Source: JACVRW01 sp963827065
GTDB taxonomy: Bacteria; Actinomycetota; Thermoleophilia; Solirubrobacterales; Thermoleophilaceae
DNA length: 64,000 nucleotides
Direction of reading: 5' to 3'
NCBI GenBank assembly: GCA_963827065.1
Contig: CAWGZM010000003.1
Location: 124,001-188,000 of the forward strand
The notes below the pieces were generated by a model, which was not told where the DNA came from, ran no database searches, and saw only the letters and a program-made list of their open reading frames with translations. The translations under genes were made by a program, and so were the position numbers. Of this stretch, positions 26,211 to 33,745 are shown in pieces (the first letter of the stretch is position 1; each line of letters begins with the position of its first letter).

Positions 26211-27082
26211 TCGCTCTCCCCCTCCTCCGGAGTCACGCTCGAGCCGGGATCGAGCGGGTGCAGCTGCTCGCGAGCGTGCGGCGGTGGGCCCTCGGCCTCG
26301 GGGACGTTGAGGAGATCGGCCTCCTTCCAGGTGCCGCCGGCGGGGTGCACGTCGGGCTCCTCGGGCGGGCCGGGCTCCTGCCGGGGTGAGGCGGGGATCG
26401 TGAACCCCGGGTCGGCCAGGCCCCGGCCGGGCAGCACCTCGCGCCCGTCCTTGACCGCGCTCACGAGCTCGGCGGCGTCGGCCGTCGTGAGCGGGCCGAC
26501 ATAGCGCCCGTCCACGGACGCCATCGGCGCCATGTCGCACGCGCCGAGGCACTCGAACTCGCGCAGCTCGACGTTCCGGAGCTCCTGACCGACGGCCTCG
26601 CGCTCGATGGCGTCGTAGATCTTCTTCGCGTTGCGCACGTGGCAGGCGACGCTCGTACAGACGTAGACGTAGCGCGTGCCGGTGGGCTCGGTGCGCAGCA
26701 TGTCGTAGAAGGTGGCCACGCTCGAGAGGTAGGCCGGAGTCACCTGCATCACGGCCGCGACCTGCTGGATGGCCTCGGGCGAGCACCAGCCATGCACGCG
26801 CTGCGCCGCGCCGAGGGCGGGCAACGTCGCCGAATGACGGTCGGGGTAGAGCCGCATGAGCCGCTCGACCTCCGTGCGCAGCGACTCGGGCACCGCGACG
26901 ACGGCCGGATCTGGGATCGTGGCCGGGTCGTCCTCCAGGCGGACGCCCTCGTCCCAGCCGGGCGGCAGCGGCGCGGCCTGCAGGGCGCCCTCGTCGCCGA
27001 CGGCGACCATACGGTCAGGCGCCGTGTCCGAGGTCGCCGGCCGGCCGGCGACGGAGGATTGCCCTTCGTTCGGGTCCGTCAC
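26207..27082 (-). CDS. nuoE: NADH-quinone oxidoreductase subunit E
   Basis: Thioredoxin-like subunit with the [2Fe-2S] N1a cluster, ligated by CTSVAC and CLGAC. About 291 residues, longer than the usual 160-240: the N-terminal 60 residues and the C-terminal 75 residues (proline/glutamate-rich, HPAGGTWKEADLLNVPEAEG) are extensions. GTG start at 27082 chosen because it overlaps the nuoD stop by 4 bases; the frame is open to 27124 but without a better signal. Confidence 0.92.
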   Translation of the reverse strand: MTDPNEGQSSVAGRPATSDTAPDRMVAVGDEGALQAAPLPPGWDEGVRLEDDPATIPDPAVVAVPESLRTEVERLMRLYPDRHSATLPALGAAQRVHGWCSPEAIQQVAAVMQVTPAYLSSVATFYDMLRTEPTGTRYVYVCTSVACHVRNAKKIYDAIEREAVGQELRNVELREFECLGACDMAPMASVDGRYVGPLTTADAAELVSAVKDGREVLPGRGLADPGFTIPASPRQEPGPPEEPDVHPAGGTWKEADLLNVPEAEGPPPHAREQLHPLDPGSSVTPEEGESE

Positions 27083-28362
27083 CTGTCGATCCCCCCGAGA
27101 ATCGGGTCGAGCATCGCCACGCACGCGATGAAGTCGGCGATCAGCGAATCCTTTGCCATCTCGGGCAGCGCGCGCAGGTTCGCGAAGCTGGGGTCGCGCA
27201 CGTGCACGCGCGCCGGCTTCGAGGAGCCGTCCGCCACGACGAAGCAGCCGAGCTCGCCGCGTGGTGACTCGACCGCGACGTAGGTCTCGCCGGGCGGCAC
27301 CCGGAAGCCTTCGGTCACGAGCTTGAAGTGATGGATGAGCGCCTCCATGGAGGTGGCGAGCTCATGCCTGGGCGGAAGTGCGATCTTGCGGTCGTCCGTG
27401 ATCCAGCGACCCTCGGGCAGCCCGTCGAGGGCCTGCTCGACGATCTTGAGCGACTCGCGCATCTCGTCGAGGCGGACCCTGTAGCGGTCGTAGTTGTCGC
27501 CCACCGAGCCCACCGGCACGCTGAAATCGAAGTGGTCGTACGAGCTGTACGGCATCGCCTTGCGCAGGTCCCAGGGATGTCCGCTCGCGCGCAGGATCGG
27601 CCCGGTGACGCCAAGCTCGAGCGCGCGCTCCTTGCTGAGCAGGCCGGTGTTCTTGAGCCGCCGCAGCCAGATCTCGTTGCGGTTGAGGAGCGCCTCGTAC
27701 TGCTCGATGCGCTTCGGCATCAGCTCGATGAACTCGCGCACCTTCGCCTCCCAGCCCGGCGGGATGTCCTCCATCACGCCGCCGACCTGGAAGTAGCGCG
27801 TGTGCAGGCGCTGGCCCCCCGACATCTCGAAGAGGTCGAGCACGAGATCGCGGTCGCGGCAGCCCCACCAGAGCATCGTGATCGCGCCGACGTCGAGCGC
27901 GCCGGTGGCGAGGGCGAACAGGTGCGAGGCGATTCGGCCCAGTTCTGAGTGGATCACACGCAGGTACTGGGCACGCGGCGGCACCTCGATGCCGAGCAGC
28001 CGCTCGACCGCCATGCAGAACGCATGGGCGTTCGAGAAGTAGGCCAGGTAGTCCATCCGCTCGACGAACGTGATGACCTTCCAGTACTGCTGGTCCTCGC
28101 AGCTCTTCTCGATGCCGGTGTGGACGTAGCCGATGATCGGCTTGACGTCGCGCACGACCTCGCCCTCGAGCGTCGTCAGCAGCCGCAGCACTCCGTGGGT
28201 CGCGGGGTGATGCGGGCCGATGTTGATCGTGAAGAGCTCGTCGCGGAGGTCGAGGTCGCCCTCCGTGATCGCCTCGGTGCCGGAGACGGGCTCCTCGCCC
28301 ATCCGCTCCATCGTCACCGAGCGCTCGCGCTCGCGGTACGGCACTGAGAGCGGGTCAGTCAT
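27079..28362 (-). CDS. nuoD: NADH-quinone oxidoreductase subunit D
   Basis: A 427-residue hydrogenase-like 49-kDa subunit that forms the quinone pocket with NuoB. Signatures: NIGPHHPATHGVLRLL (quinone-binding histidine loop), GYVHTGIEKSCE, RVIHSELGRIASHL and ESPRGELGCFVVADGSSKPARVHVRDPSF. ATG start at 28362 lies within the last codons of nuoC (8-base overlap). The first 35 residues are an unconserved polar lead. Confidence 0.94.
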   Translation of the reverse strand: MTDPLSVPYRERERSVTMERMGEEPVSGTEAITEGDLDLRDELFTINIGPHHPATHGVLRLLTTLEGEVVRDVKPIIGYVHTGIEKSCEDQQYWKVITFVERMDYLAYFSNAHAFCMAVERLLGIEVPPRAQYLRVIHSELGRIASHLFALATGALDVGAITMLWWGCRDRDLVLDLFEMSGGQRLHTRYFQVGGVMEDIPPGWEAKVREFIELMPKRIEQYEALLNRNEIWLRRLKNTGLLSKERALELGVTGPILRASGHPWDLRKAMPYSSYDHFDFSVPVGSVGDNYDRYRVRLDEMRESLKIVEQALDGLPEGRWITDDRKIALPPRHELATSMEALIHHFKLVTEGFRVPPGETYVAVESPRGELGCFVVADGSSKPARVHVRDPSFANLRALPEMAKDSLIADFIACVAMLDPILGGIDR

Positions 28363-28873
28363 ACCAGCGCGGGTACTTCTTCTCGTTGAAGGTGAACATC
28401 ACCGGCTCGCCCCCGAGCGGGAAGTCGCGGCGCTGCGGGAAGCCGACGTAGTCCTCGGGCATGAGGATGCGGCGCGGGTCGGGGTGGCCGTCGAAGACGA
28501 CGCCGAACATGTCGTAGACCTCGCGCTCCTGGTACTCGGCCGCCGGGTAGAGGTCGATCACGGATCGGAGGTTTGGGTCGTCGACGCCGAGCCGCGTCTT
28601 GACGTTGAGGCGGTCGCAGCGCTCCATCGAGAGCAGCTGGTAGTGGACGCCGAGGCGCGGCTCCTCGGGCAGATAGTCGGCGCCGTGCACGCTCATGAGC
28701 ACCTCCCACGGCTCGTCGGCGTCGCGCAGGTAGGCGAGGACGTCATGCACGCTGGCGGGGGCGACCTCGAGCGTCGCCTGCTCGCGCGCGTAGGTCGTGC
28801 CGGTGACGGCCTCGTCCGCGACGCCTTCGCGCACCCGCTGAGCGATCAGCTCCAGGCCCGTCGCGTCAGGCAA
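28355..28873 (-). CDS. nuoC: NADH-quinone oxidoreductase subunit C
   Basis: A 172-residue peripheral-arm subunit (30-kDa family). The signature YPAAEYQEREVYDMFGVVFDGHPDPRRILMPEDYVGFPQRRDFPLGG is present in full. The start is TTG at 28873, supported by GAGGAG 6-11 bases upstream and by an 8-base overlap with the corrected nuoB end. NuoC here is separate from NuoD. Confidence 0.92.
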   Translation of the reverse strand: MPDATGLELIAQRVREGVADEAVTGTTYAREQATLEVAPASVHDVLAYLRDADEPWEVLMSVHGADYLPEEPRLGVHYQLLSMERCDRLNVKTRLGVDDPNLRSVIDLYPAAEYQEREVYDMFGVVFDGHPDPRRILMPEDYVGFPQRRDFPLGGEPVMFTFNEKKYPRWYD

Positions 28874-29485
28874 GTTGCTCCTCGGTCCCCTCGGCCTGAT
28901 AGCGCTCGCGCCAACCCATATCCGGGCTGCCCATGATCTTGTCCTGCAGCTTCATGATCCCGTAGATCAGCGCCTCGGGACGGGGGGACAGCCCGGCACG
29001 TAGATGTCGATCGGGAGGAACTTATCCGCGCCCGCGACCACGGCGTAGTTGTTGAACATGCCGGCGGTCGAGGAGCAGGCGCCCATCGCGATCACCCACT
29101 TCGGCTCGAGCATCTGGTCGTAGAGCCGGCGGATGATTGGGGCCATCTTGATGGACACGCGGCCCGACAGGATCAGCAAATCGGCCTGGCGTGGCGTGAA
29201 GCGGATCGCCTCGGCGCCGAAGCGGGCGAGGTCGTTCCGCGGCGAGCCGATCACGGTGATCATCTCGATCGCGCAGCAGGCCAGGCCGAACCCGAGCGGG
29301 AACAGGCAGTTCTTGCGCGCCCAGTTCTGCGCGGTCTCGAGCGTGGTGAACACGAGCCGCTCCTCGACGAACTCGTCGAGGTCCTTCCCTGCGAGCTCGC
29401 CGCGCAGCATTTGCTGGGCACGCAGCTGGCGCACGCGCATGTCTTCCTTGCGGTCCCCATCCACAGGGGTGCGTATTACTTCCAT
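28866..29485 (-). CDS. nuoB: NADH-quinone oxidoreductase subunit B, with a one-base frameshift
   Basis: Subunit that carries the terminal [4Fe-4S] N2 cluster. Cluster ligands are visible: GLACCAIEM (adjacent cysteines), GACSSTAG and VPGCPP. As written the frame ends at 28967 just after VPGCPPVPRR. A run of six G on the + strand (28982-28987) follows the VPGC codons; with one more base the frame continues RPEALIYGIMKLQDKIMGSP and DMGWRERYQAEGTEEQLA, the normal C-terminus, stopping at 28866-28868 inside the nuoC start region. The corrected protein is about 206 residues. The homopolymer and perfect continuation argue for a sequence error rather than a broken gene. Confidence 0.88.
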
Positions 29486-29832
29486 TCCAAAGCACCCCTT
29501 CTCCAGACGAACACGAAGGCAACCAGCAGCAGCACGACGAAGATGGCGGTCTCGACCAGCGCGAAGGTGCCGAGGGCATCGAGCTGGAGCGCCACCGGGT
29601 AGAGGAACACGACCTCGATGTCGAACAGGATGAAGAGCATCGCGATCAGGTAGAAGCTGATCCCGAAGCGGAACGACTGCTTGACGTCGGACGGCAGCCC
29701 GCTCTCGTACGGCTCACTCTTGACCCGGCCCGGGCGCTTCGGCCCGAGCAGGTGGTTCGCCATCGTGAATGCCGTGCCGATGCCGATTCCGAGCAGCAGA
29801 AAGACGAGGGCGGGCAGGTAGCTCTTCAGCAC
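29476..29832 (-). CDS. nuoA: NADH-quinone oxidoreductase subunit A
   Basis: A 118-residue three-helix subunit and first gene of the operon. Signature: EPYESGLPSDVKQSFRFGISFYLIAMLFILFDIEVVFLYP. The GTG at 29832 (VLKSYLPALVFLLLG) begins right at the first helix; the frame is open to 30057 but the upstream part is not conserved-looking. TATACC lies about ten bases upstream, and there is no ribosome binding site, so the operon message may have a very short leader. The stop lies 10 bases inside nuoB. Confidence 0.9.
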   Translation of the reverse strand: MLKSYLPALVFLLLGIGIGTAFTMANHLLGPKRPGRVKSEPYESGLPSDVKQSFRFGISFYLIAMLFILFDIEVVFLYPVALQLDALGTFALVETAIFVVLLLVAFVFVWRRGALEWK

Positions 29833-29908
29833 TGCACGCGGAGGTATAACGCAACCTTGTGCGGCGAGGCCACATAGTGCGAAAGGGCACCCCCTGACCG
29901 AGATCCAC

Positions 29909-30331
29909 ATGGTGGTCGGGATCGCCGTCCTCTTGTCGAACGCTGTGGCCGCCGGCTGGGGCGCGGTCGGTTGGCTGCGAAAGGAGGCGCGGGCCTCGCT
30001 CGTCTTCTGGCCACTGCTCCGCGTGGCCCAGGCGACGGTCGTCGTCCAGGCCATCATCGGCTTCCTCCTGCTGGCTCGCGGGGCCTCCGCGCCCGACGGC
30101 CTACACGTCGCCTACGGGGTCGCCCCGCTCGTGATCACGGTGGTCAGCGAGGCGATGCGGGCGGGGATAGCGCAGCGCGAGCTCGAGGACGTGGAGGACG
30201 TCGACGCCCTCGGCCGGCGCGAGCAGGTCGTGCTGGCAAAGCGCGTGGCGCTCGGCGAGATGGGCGTGATGACGGTGGGCGCGCTACTGATCCTGACGCT
30301 CGCGCTCCGGGCATATCAGACGGGTGGCTGA
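29909..30331 (+). CDS. small integral membrane protein of unknown function
   Basis: A 140-residue protein with about four hydrophobic segments (residues 1-20, 33-57, 66-84 and 112-133), divergent from nuoA by about 76 bases. A charged loop EDVEDVDALGRREQVVLAKR lies between helices 3 and 4. I do not recognise a family. The ATG at 29909 is preceded in frame by CTGACCGAGATCCAC; a CTG start at 29894 would give LTEIHMVVGI and cannot be excluded. Its position next to complex I may mean shared control but not shared function. It ends 12 bases before the convergent His-rich peptide gene. Confidence 0.65.
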   Translation: MVVGIAVLLSNAVAAGWGAVGWLRKEARASLVFWPLLRVAQATVVVQAIIGFLLLARGASAPDGLHVAYGVAPLVITVVSEAMRAGIAQRELEDVEDVDALGRREQVVLAKRVALGEMGVMTVGALLILTLALRAYQTGG

Positions 30332-30343
30332 GCGCCGCCCGGC

Positions 30344-30556
30344 CTAGTCGTGCGGATGCTCGTGGGCGCTCTCGTCGTGCTCCGCGCCCGCCTCGTGGGT
30401 GTGCGGATGCGAGTGGGTGACGCCGCCGTGGCTGTGCTCGTGCTCGTGCTCGGTGTGCTTGTGCTCGTGTGACGTGTGCGGGTGGCTGTGCGTCACCTCG
30501 CCGTGCGAATGCTCATGCGAGTGCGAGTCCTGGTGATCGTGCTCGTGCTCGTTCAT
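30344..30556 (-). CDS. histidine-rich metal-binding peptide
   Basis: A 70-residue protein in which about 40 percent of residues are histidine, arranged as HEHDHQDSHSHEHSHG and two copies of a GxVTHSHPHT unit. Such peptides store or buffer Ni, Co or Zn. It has a strong ribosome site, AGGAGG, that overlaps the last codons and stop of cbiO, and starts 5 bases after that stop, so it is the last gene of the ECF metal importer operon. This position strongly suggests it receives or stores the imported ion (inference). No signal peptide, so cytoplasmic. Confidence 0.82.
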   Translation of the reverse strand: MNEHEHDHQDSHSHEHSHGEVTHSHPHTSHEHKHTEHEHEHSHGGVTHSHPHTHEAGAEHDESAHEHPHD

Positions 30557-30560
30557 GGCC

Positions 30561-31361
30561 CTACCTCCTGATCGCTTCCTCGAGCCCCAAGTCTTGCGTG
30601 TAGTCGTTCCCGGGGCGCGGCCGCCTCGTAACCCGGTCGAGCGCAAAGCCCGCCGGCAGCTCGAGGTCGTGGCGCGCCAGCAGCTCGGTGTCGGCCAGCA
30701 GCTCGTGGCATTCGGCGTCCGCCACGATGCGGCCCTCGGCGAGGATCACCGCTCGCTCGCACAGCTCGGCCGCAAGCGGAAGGTCGTGTGTGGTGATCAG
30801 CATCGTGCGATCGATGCCCTCGAGGATGTCGAGCAGCTCGCGCCGGGCACGCGGGTCGAGGTTGGCGGACGGCTCGTCGAGCACGAGCAAGCTCGGGCGC
30901 ATGGCGAGCACGGTGGCGATCGCCACGCGCCGGCGCTCGCCCATCGACAGCTGGAACGGCGCCCGCTCAGCGGCGCCCTCCATGCGGACGGCGGCGAGCG
31001 CCTGCGCCACGCGCCGCTCTACCTCCGCGCGCGGCAGGCCCTGGTTGAGCGGGCCGAACGACACGTCCTCCGCGACGGTCGGCATGAAGAGCTGGTCGTC
31101 CGGGTCCTGGAAGACGAGTCCCACGCGCGCGCGTAGCGCGGCGAGCGTCCCGTCCTCCACCTCGAGCCCGGCCACCTCGAGGCTGCCCTCCCCGCGCATG
31201 AGCCCGTTCAGGTGCAGCATGAGCGTGGTCTTGCCGGCGCCGTTCGGCCCGAGCACGGCCACGCGTTCGCCGTGCTCGACGTGCAGCTCGACGCCGCGCA
31301 GCGCAGGCCGGCCGTTCGGGTAGCTGTAGCTGACCCCGACGGCGTGGACGGCGCAGCTCAT
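30561..31361 (-). CDS. cbiO: ECF transporter ATPase for cobalt/nickel (CbiO/NikO type)
   Basis: A 266-residue ABC ATPase. Walker A GPNGAGKTT near 40, Q-loop FQDPDDQLF, signature LSMGERRRVAIA, Walker B LLVLDEPSANLD and the H-loop TTHDLP are all intact. The FQDPDDQLF form is typical of energy-coupling-factor ATPases. The start overlaps the cbiQ stop by 4 bases. A basic C-terminal tail after residue 230 is extra. It energises the CbiM/CbiQ membrane complex. Confidence 0.9.
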   Translation of the reverse strand: MSCAVHAVGVSYSYPNGRPALRGVELHVEHGERVAVLGPNGAGKTTLMLHLNGLMRGEGSLEVAGLEVEDGTLAALRARVGLVFQDPDDQLFMPTVAEDVSFGPLNQGLPRAEVERRVAQALAAVRMEGAAERAPFQLSMGERRRVAIATVLAMRPSLLVLDEPSANLDPRARRELLDILEGIDRTMLITTHDLPLAAELCERAVILAEGRIVADAECHELLADTELLARHDLELPAGFALDRVTRRPRPGNDYTQDLGLEEAIRR

Positions 31362-32140
31362 GCCATCACCCCGGCGGCCACTCGTAGCGGGACGAGGGCC
31401 GCGAGCACGCAGACGACGAACGCGACGTCGGCGCGGCCGAACACGAGCGGCACGAGCCGCGGCATGCGGCCGTCATACCCGCGCGCGAGCATGGCGACGT
31501 AGACGCGCTCCCCGCGTGAATAGGTGCGCAGGAAGAGCGCCGTCGCGACCCTGCCGAGAGCACCCGCGTGGAGCGCGTTGCGCGGCTGGTAGCCGCGGGC
31601 GGCGAGCGCGGCGCGCATGCGCCCGACCTCCTCGACGATCACGAACAGGTAGCGGTACATGAACGCCGCGATCAGAACCAGCAGGCGCGGGGTGCGCAGC
31701 GCCTCGAGACCGCGTAGGACGGAGGGAAAGCTGGTCGTGGCGCCGAGCAGGACCGCCGCCACCGTGCCGATCGTGGCCTTGGCCGCGACCGCGCCCAGCG
31801 TCGCGAGCCCGGCCTCGTGGACGGTCAGCGGGCCGAGCGACCAGCTCTCGCCACCGGTCCGGAAGAGCGGGATGAGGAGCGCTGCCGCCAGGACCAGCGG
31901 GAGGACGAAACGGGCTCGCCGCCATATGTCCCGGGGGCTCACGCGCGCGAGAAGCGCAACCGCGGCGAGCACGAGCGCGCACGCCGCGAACACGGGCCAG
32001 GCCTCGACCGGCGTCGAGACGGCCACCACCGTGACCGCCACGAGGCCGAGAATCTTCGCCCGCGGGTCGAGCCGGTGGACCGGGCTCGCGGGGTTCCCCG
32101 CCAGCCCGGTCAGCTCGAGCGAGTGATTGCAGAGGGCCAC
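31358..32140 (-). CDS. cbiQ: ECF transporter transmembrane T component (CbiQ/NikQ type)
   Basis: A 260-residue membrane protein with about five to six helices and the two coupling motifs of ECF T components: AALAARGYQPRN (Ala-Arg-Gly near 186) and AMLARGYDGRMP (Ala-Arg-Gly near 222). N-terminal HRLDPRAKILGLVAVT is also typical. GTG start at 32140, 13 bases after the PDGLE gene stop. It links the ATPase CbiO to the substrate component CbiM. Confidence 0.88.
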   Translation of the reverse strand: MALCNHSLELTGLAGNPASPVHRLDPRAKILGLVAVTVVAVSTPVEAWPVFAACALVLAAVALLARVSPRDIWRRARFVLPLVLAAALLIPLFRTGGESWSLGPLTVHEAGLATLGAVAAKATIGTVAAVLLGATTSFPSVLRGLEALRTPRLLVLIAAFMYRYLFVIVEEVGRMRAALAARGYQPRNALHAGALGRVATALFLRTYSRGERVYVAMLARGYDGRMPRLVPLVFGRADVAFVVCVLAALVPLRVAAGVMA

Positions 32141-32153
32141 GGCCCTGCCGCGG

Positions 32154-32486
32154 TCAGGCCGGTGCTCCGCGGGGACCGGTCGCGTCCGGCCTACGCCTCA
32201 CGAGCCAGGCGAGCCCCCAGCCGAGCGCGAACACGCCGAGCGTGCCCACGAATCCAGCCATACCGGTCGCGATGCGCTCGTTCTCGATTCCCGGGAAGGC
32301 GTAGTCCGGGATGGGCGAGTCCTCCTGCAGGCTGTGGAGCTTGCCCTGGTCGAGGAAGGCCTTCTGGTCAGCGACCTTCTCGAGGCCGTCGGGGTTCGGC
32401 GAGGCAAACGGCGACACCGCCGTGGCGAGGCCGATCGCCAGCGCCAGCGCGACGGCCACGAACACTCCTGTCGGGATCCTCCGCAT
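32154..32486 (-). CDS. PDGLE-domain protein (CbiN/NikN-like accessory)
   Basis: A 110-residue protein with an N-terminal helix (7-24), the eponymous SPNPDGLEKVA near residue 30 and a C-terminal helix (72-95) with a basic end. PDGLE proteins replace CbiN as the small accessory subunit beside CbiM in cobalt/nickel ECF importers. It starts one base after the cbiM stop (TGA-A-ATG) and precedes cbiQ, the usual order M-N-Q-O. Confidence 0.87.
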   Translation of the reverse strand: MRRIPTGVFVAVALALAIGLATAVSPFASPNPDGLEKVADQKAFLDQGKLHSLQEDSPIPDYAFPGIENERIATGMAGFVGTLGVFALGWGLAWLVRRRPDATGPRGAPA

Positions 32487-32487
32487 T

Positions 32488-33201
32488 TCAGGCCTCCTGT
32501 CCGATGCTCCGGCCGAGCGACGGGGCCGCCGGCTGCTTCAGCTCCTCCGGCGCGAGCGCCACGAGGTCTGGCCGCGAGACCAGCACCGCGCTCACGGCGG
32601 CGACTGTGATCATCACCTCGCCGATGCCGATCAGCGCATGCACGCCTAGCATCGCCGGCAGCGACGTGGCGAGCGGGATCGTGTCCGACGCGGCGAGCTC
32701 GACACTGGTGGCGCCGGCGCCCACAATCACGGCGAGCCAGGAGACGACGCCTACCACGCTGAGGAAGGCGCCGCGCGTGTGGGGCAGCACCTTCATCGCT
32801 GCCGCGACGACGAGGCCCGCAACCAGCGCGCCGAGCACGCCCATGTTCAGGACGTTGGCGCCGAGCGCCGAGATGCCGCCGTCGGCGAACGCGAACGCCT
32901 GGACGGCAATGACCACCGCCATCACGAGCGAGGCGAGCCACGGCCCGAGCAGCACTGCGGCCAGTGTCGCGCCGAGGAAGTGCCCGCTCGTTCCGCCGGC
33001 GATCGGGAAGTTGAGCATCTGCGCCGCGAAGATGAAGGCCGCGAGGACGCCGAGCAGTGGCACCCGCGCGTCATCGAGCTCGACGTTCGCGATCCGCAGG
33101 GCGTAGGCGACGGCGGCGATTGCCAGCGCGCCGCAGGCGAGGGCCACGCTGCCGCTCAGAAACCCATCCGGGATGTGCAGGGCTATCGGGATGTCGAGCA
33201 T
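32488..33201 (-). CDS. cbiM: ECF transporter substrate-capture component (CbiM/NikM type)
   Basis: A 237-residue membrane protein that binds Co2+ or Ni2+. The signature HIPDGFLSG is present, as are QMLNFPIAGGTSGHFLGA and GIGEVMIT. In characterised CbiM/NikM the protein begins MHIPDG and the metal is held by the free N-terminus and His2; here eight residues (MLDIPIAL) precede that histidine. The ATG at 33201 has a strong AGAGGAG eight bases upstream, so the longer form looks real. The gene begins 25 bases after the Fur-family regulator stop. Cobalt versus nickel cannot be told from sequence. Confidence 0.88.
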   Translation of the reverse strand: MLDIPIALHIPDGFLSGSVALACGALAIAAVAYALRIANVELDDARVPLLGVLAAFIFAAQMLNFPIAGGTSGHFLGATLAAVLLGPWLASLVMAVVIAVQAFAFADGGISALGANVLNMGVLGALVAGLVVAAAMKVLPHTRGAFLSVVGVVSWLAVIVGAGATSVELAASDTIPLATSLPAMLGVHALIGIGEVMITVAAVSAVLVSRPDLVALAPEELKQPAAPSLGRSIGQEA

Positions 33202-33226
33202 GCGCGGGCTCCTCTCTCGGGGGTGT

Positions 33227-33691
33227 TCAGGTCTCCTCGCGGGCGCAGTCCGCGCAGAGACCGAGAATCGGGAAGTGGCTGAAGCGCGCCTCGTAGCCGA
33301 AGCGCTCGTGGATGAGCGTCCGCACGGCATCCATGTCGGACGGCTCGACCGCCATCACGGCGTTGCACGAGTCACAGACCAGGTACTCGCGCTCGCGCGC
33401 GCCTGTCGGCATGTAGAGGCCGGGGCCGTGGCCGAGGTGGCAGTGCCGGACGAGTCCGACCTGCTCGAGCGTCTCGAGGTTGCGGTACACCGACGCCAGG
33501 TCCGAGCGGGGCAGCCGGCCGGCGAGGCCGTCGGCGATCTGCTCGGCAGAGATCGGGGCATCAGCGGCATAGAGCGCCTCGAGGACGAGCCGCCGCGCCG
33601 ACGAGATCCGCATCCCGCGCGCCCGCATGGCCTCGACGGCGGATTCCACGTCGGGGGCTTCGAGCGAGGGGCCTGTGTGCGGAGCGGTCAC
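33227..33691 (-). CDS. Fur-family metal-responsive repressor (Zur/Nur-like)
   Basis: A 154-residue winged-helix regulator. RISSARRLVLEAL and ASVYRNLETLEQVGLVRH form the DNA-binding domain; HLGHGPGLYMP and the CDSC and CADC pairs are the metal sites, the two CXXC pairs forming the structural zinc site of the family. Its place at the head of the cbiM-PDGLE-cbiQ-cbiO-His-peptide cluster suggests it senses nickel or cobalt and represses uptake (inference). GTG start at 33691. A palindrome at 33727-33742 just upstream is the likely operator. Confidence 0.85.
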   Translation of the reverse strand: MTAPHTGPSLEAPDVESAVEAMRARGMRISSARRLVLEALYAADAPISAEQIADGLAGRLPRSDLASVYRNLETLEQVGLVRHCHLGHGPGLYMPTGAREREYLVCDSCNAVMAVEPSDMDAVRTLIHERFGYEARFSHFPILGLCADCAREET

Positions 33692-33726
33692 GTCAACTCA
33701 ATACGGAGCAAACCTAATATCGGATC

Positions 33727-33742
33727 ACTCGCAATTGCAAGT
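33727..33742. promoter_or_regulatory. candidate Fur-family operator
   Basis: ACTCGCAATTGCAAGT is a 16-base palindrome with one mismatched pair, 35 bases before the regulator's GTG, and only 4 bases from the stop of the upstream NicO gene. Read on the - strand it contains TTGCAATTGCGA, similar in flavour to the TTGCAA half-sites reported for actinobacterial Nur. A TATTAG about ten bases further on could be the -10. Confidence 0.5.
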
Positions 33743-33745
33743 CGT

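Noticed and set aside
28355..29485. Programmed frameshifting in nuoB as a regulatory device
   Set aside because: No slippery heptamer with downstream structure of a known type; several other genes in the window show similar single-base breaks, so a sequence error is simpler.
30350..30556. His-codon repeats as a CRISPR array
   Set aside because: They are codons of the His-rich peptide; no unique spacers and the frame is intact with a ribosome site.
33202..33226. Cobalamin riboswitch upstream of cbiM
   Set aside because: Only 25 bases separate the regulator gene from cbiM, too short for the element, and no B12-box-like sequence is seen.
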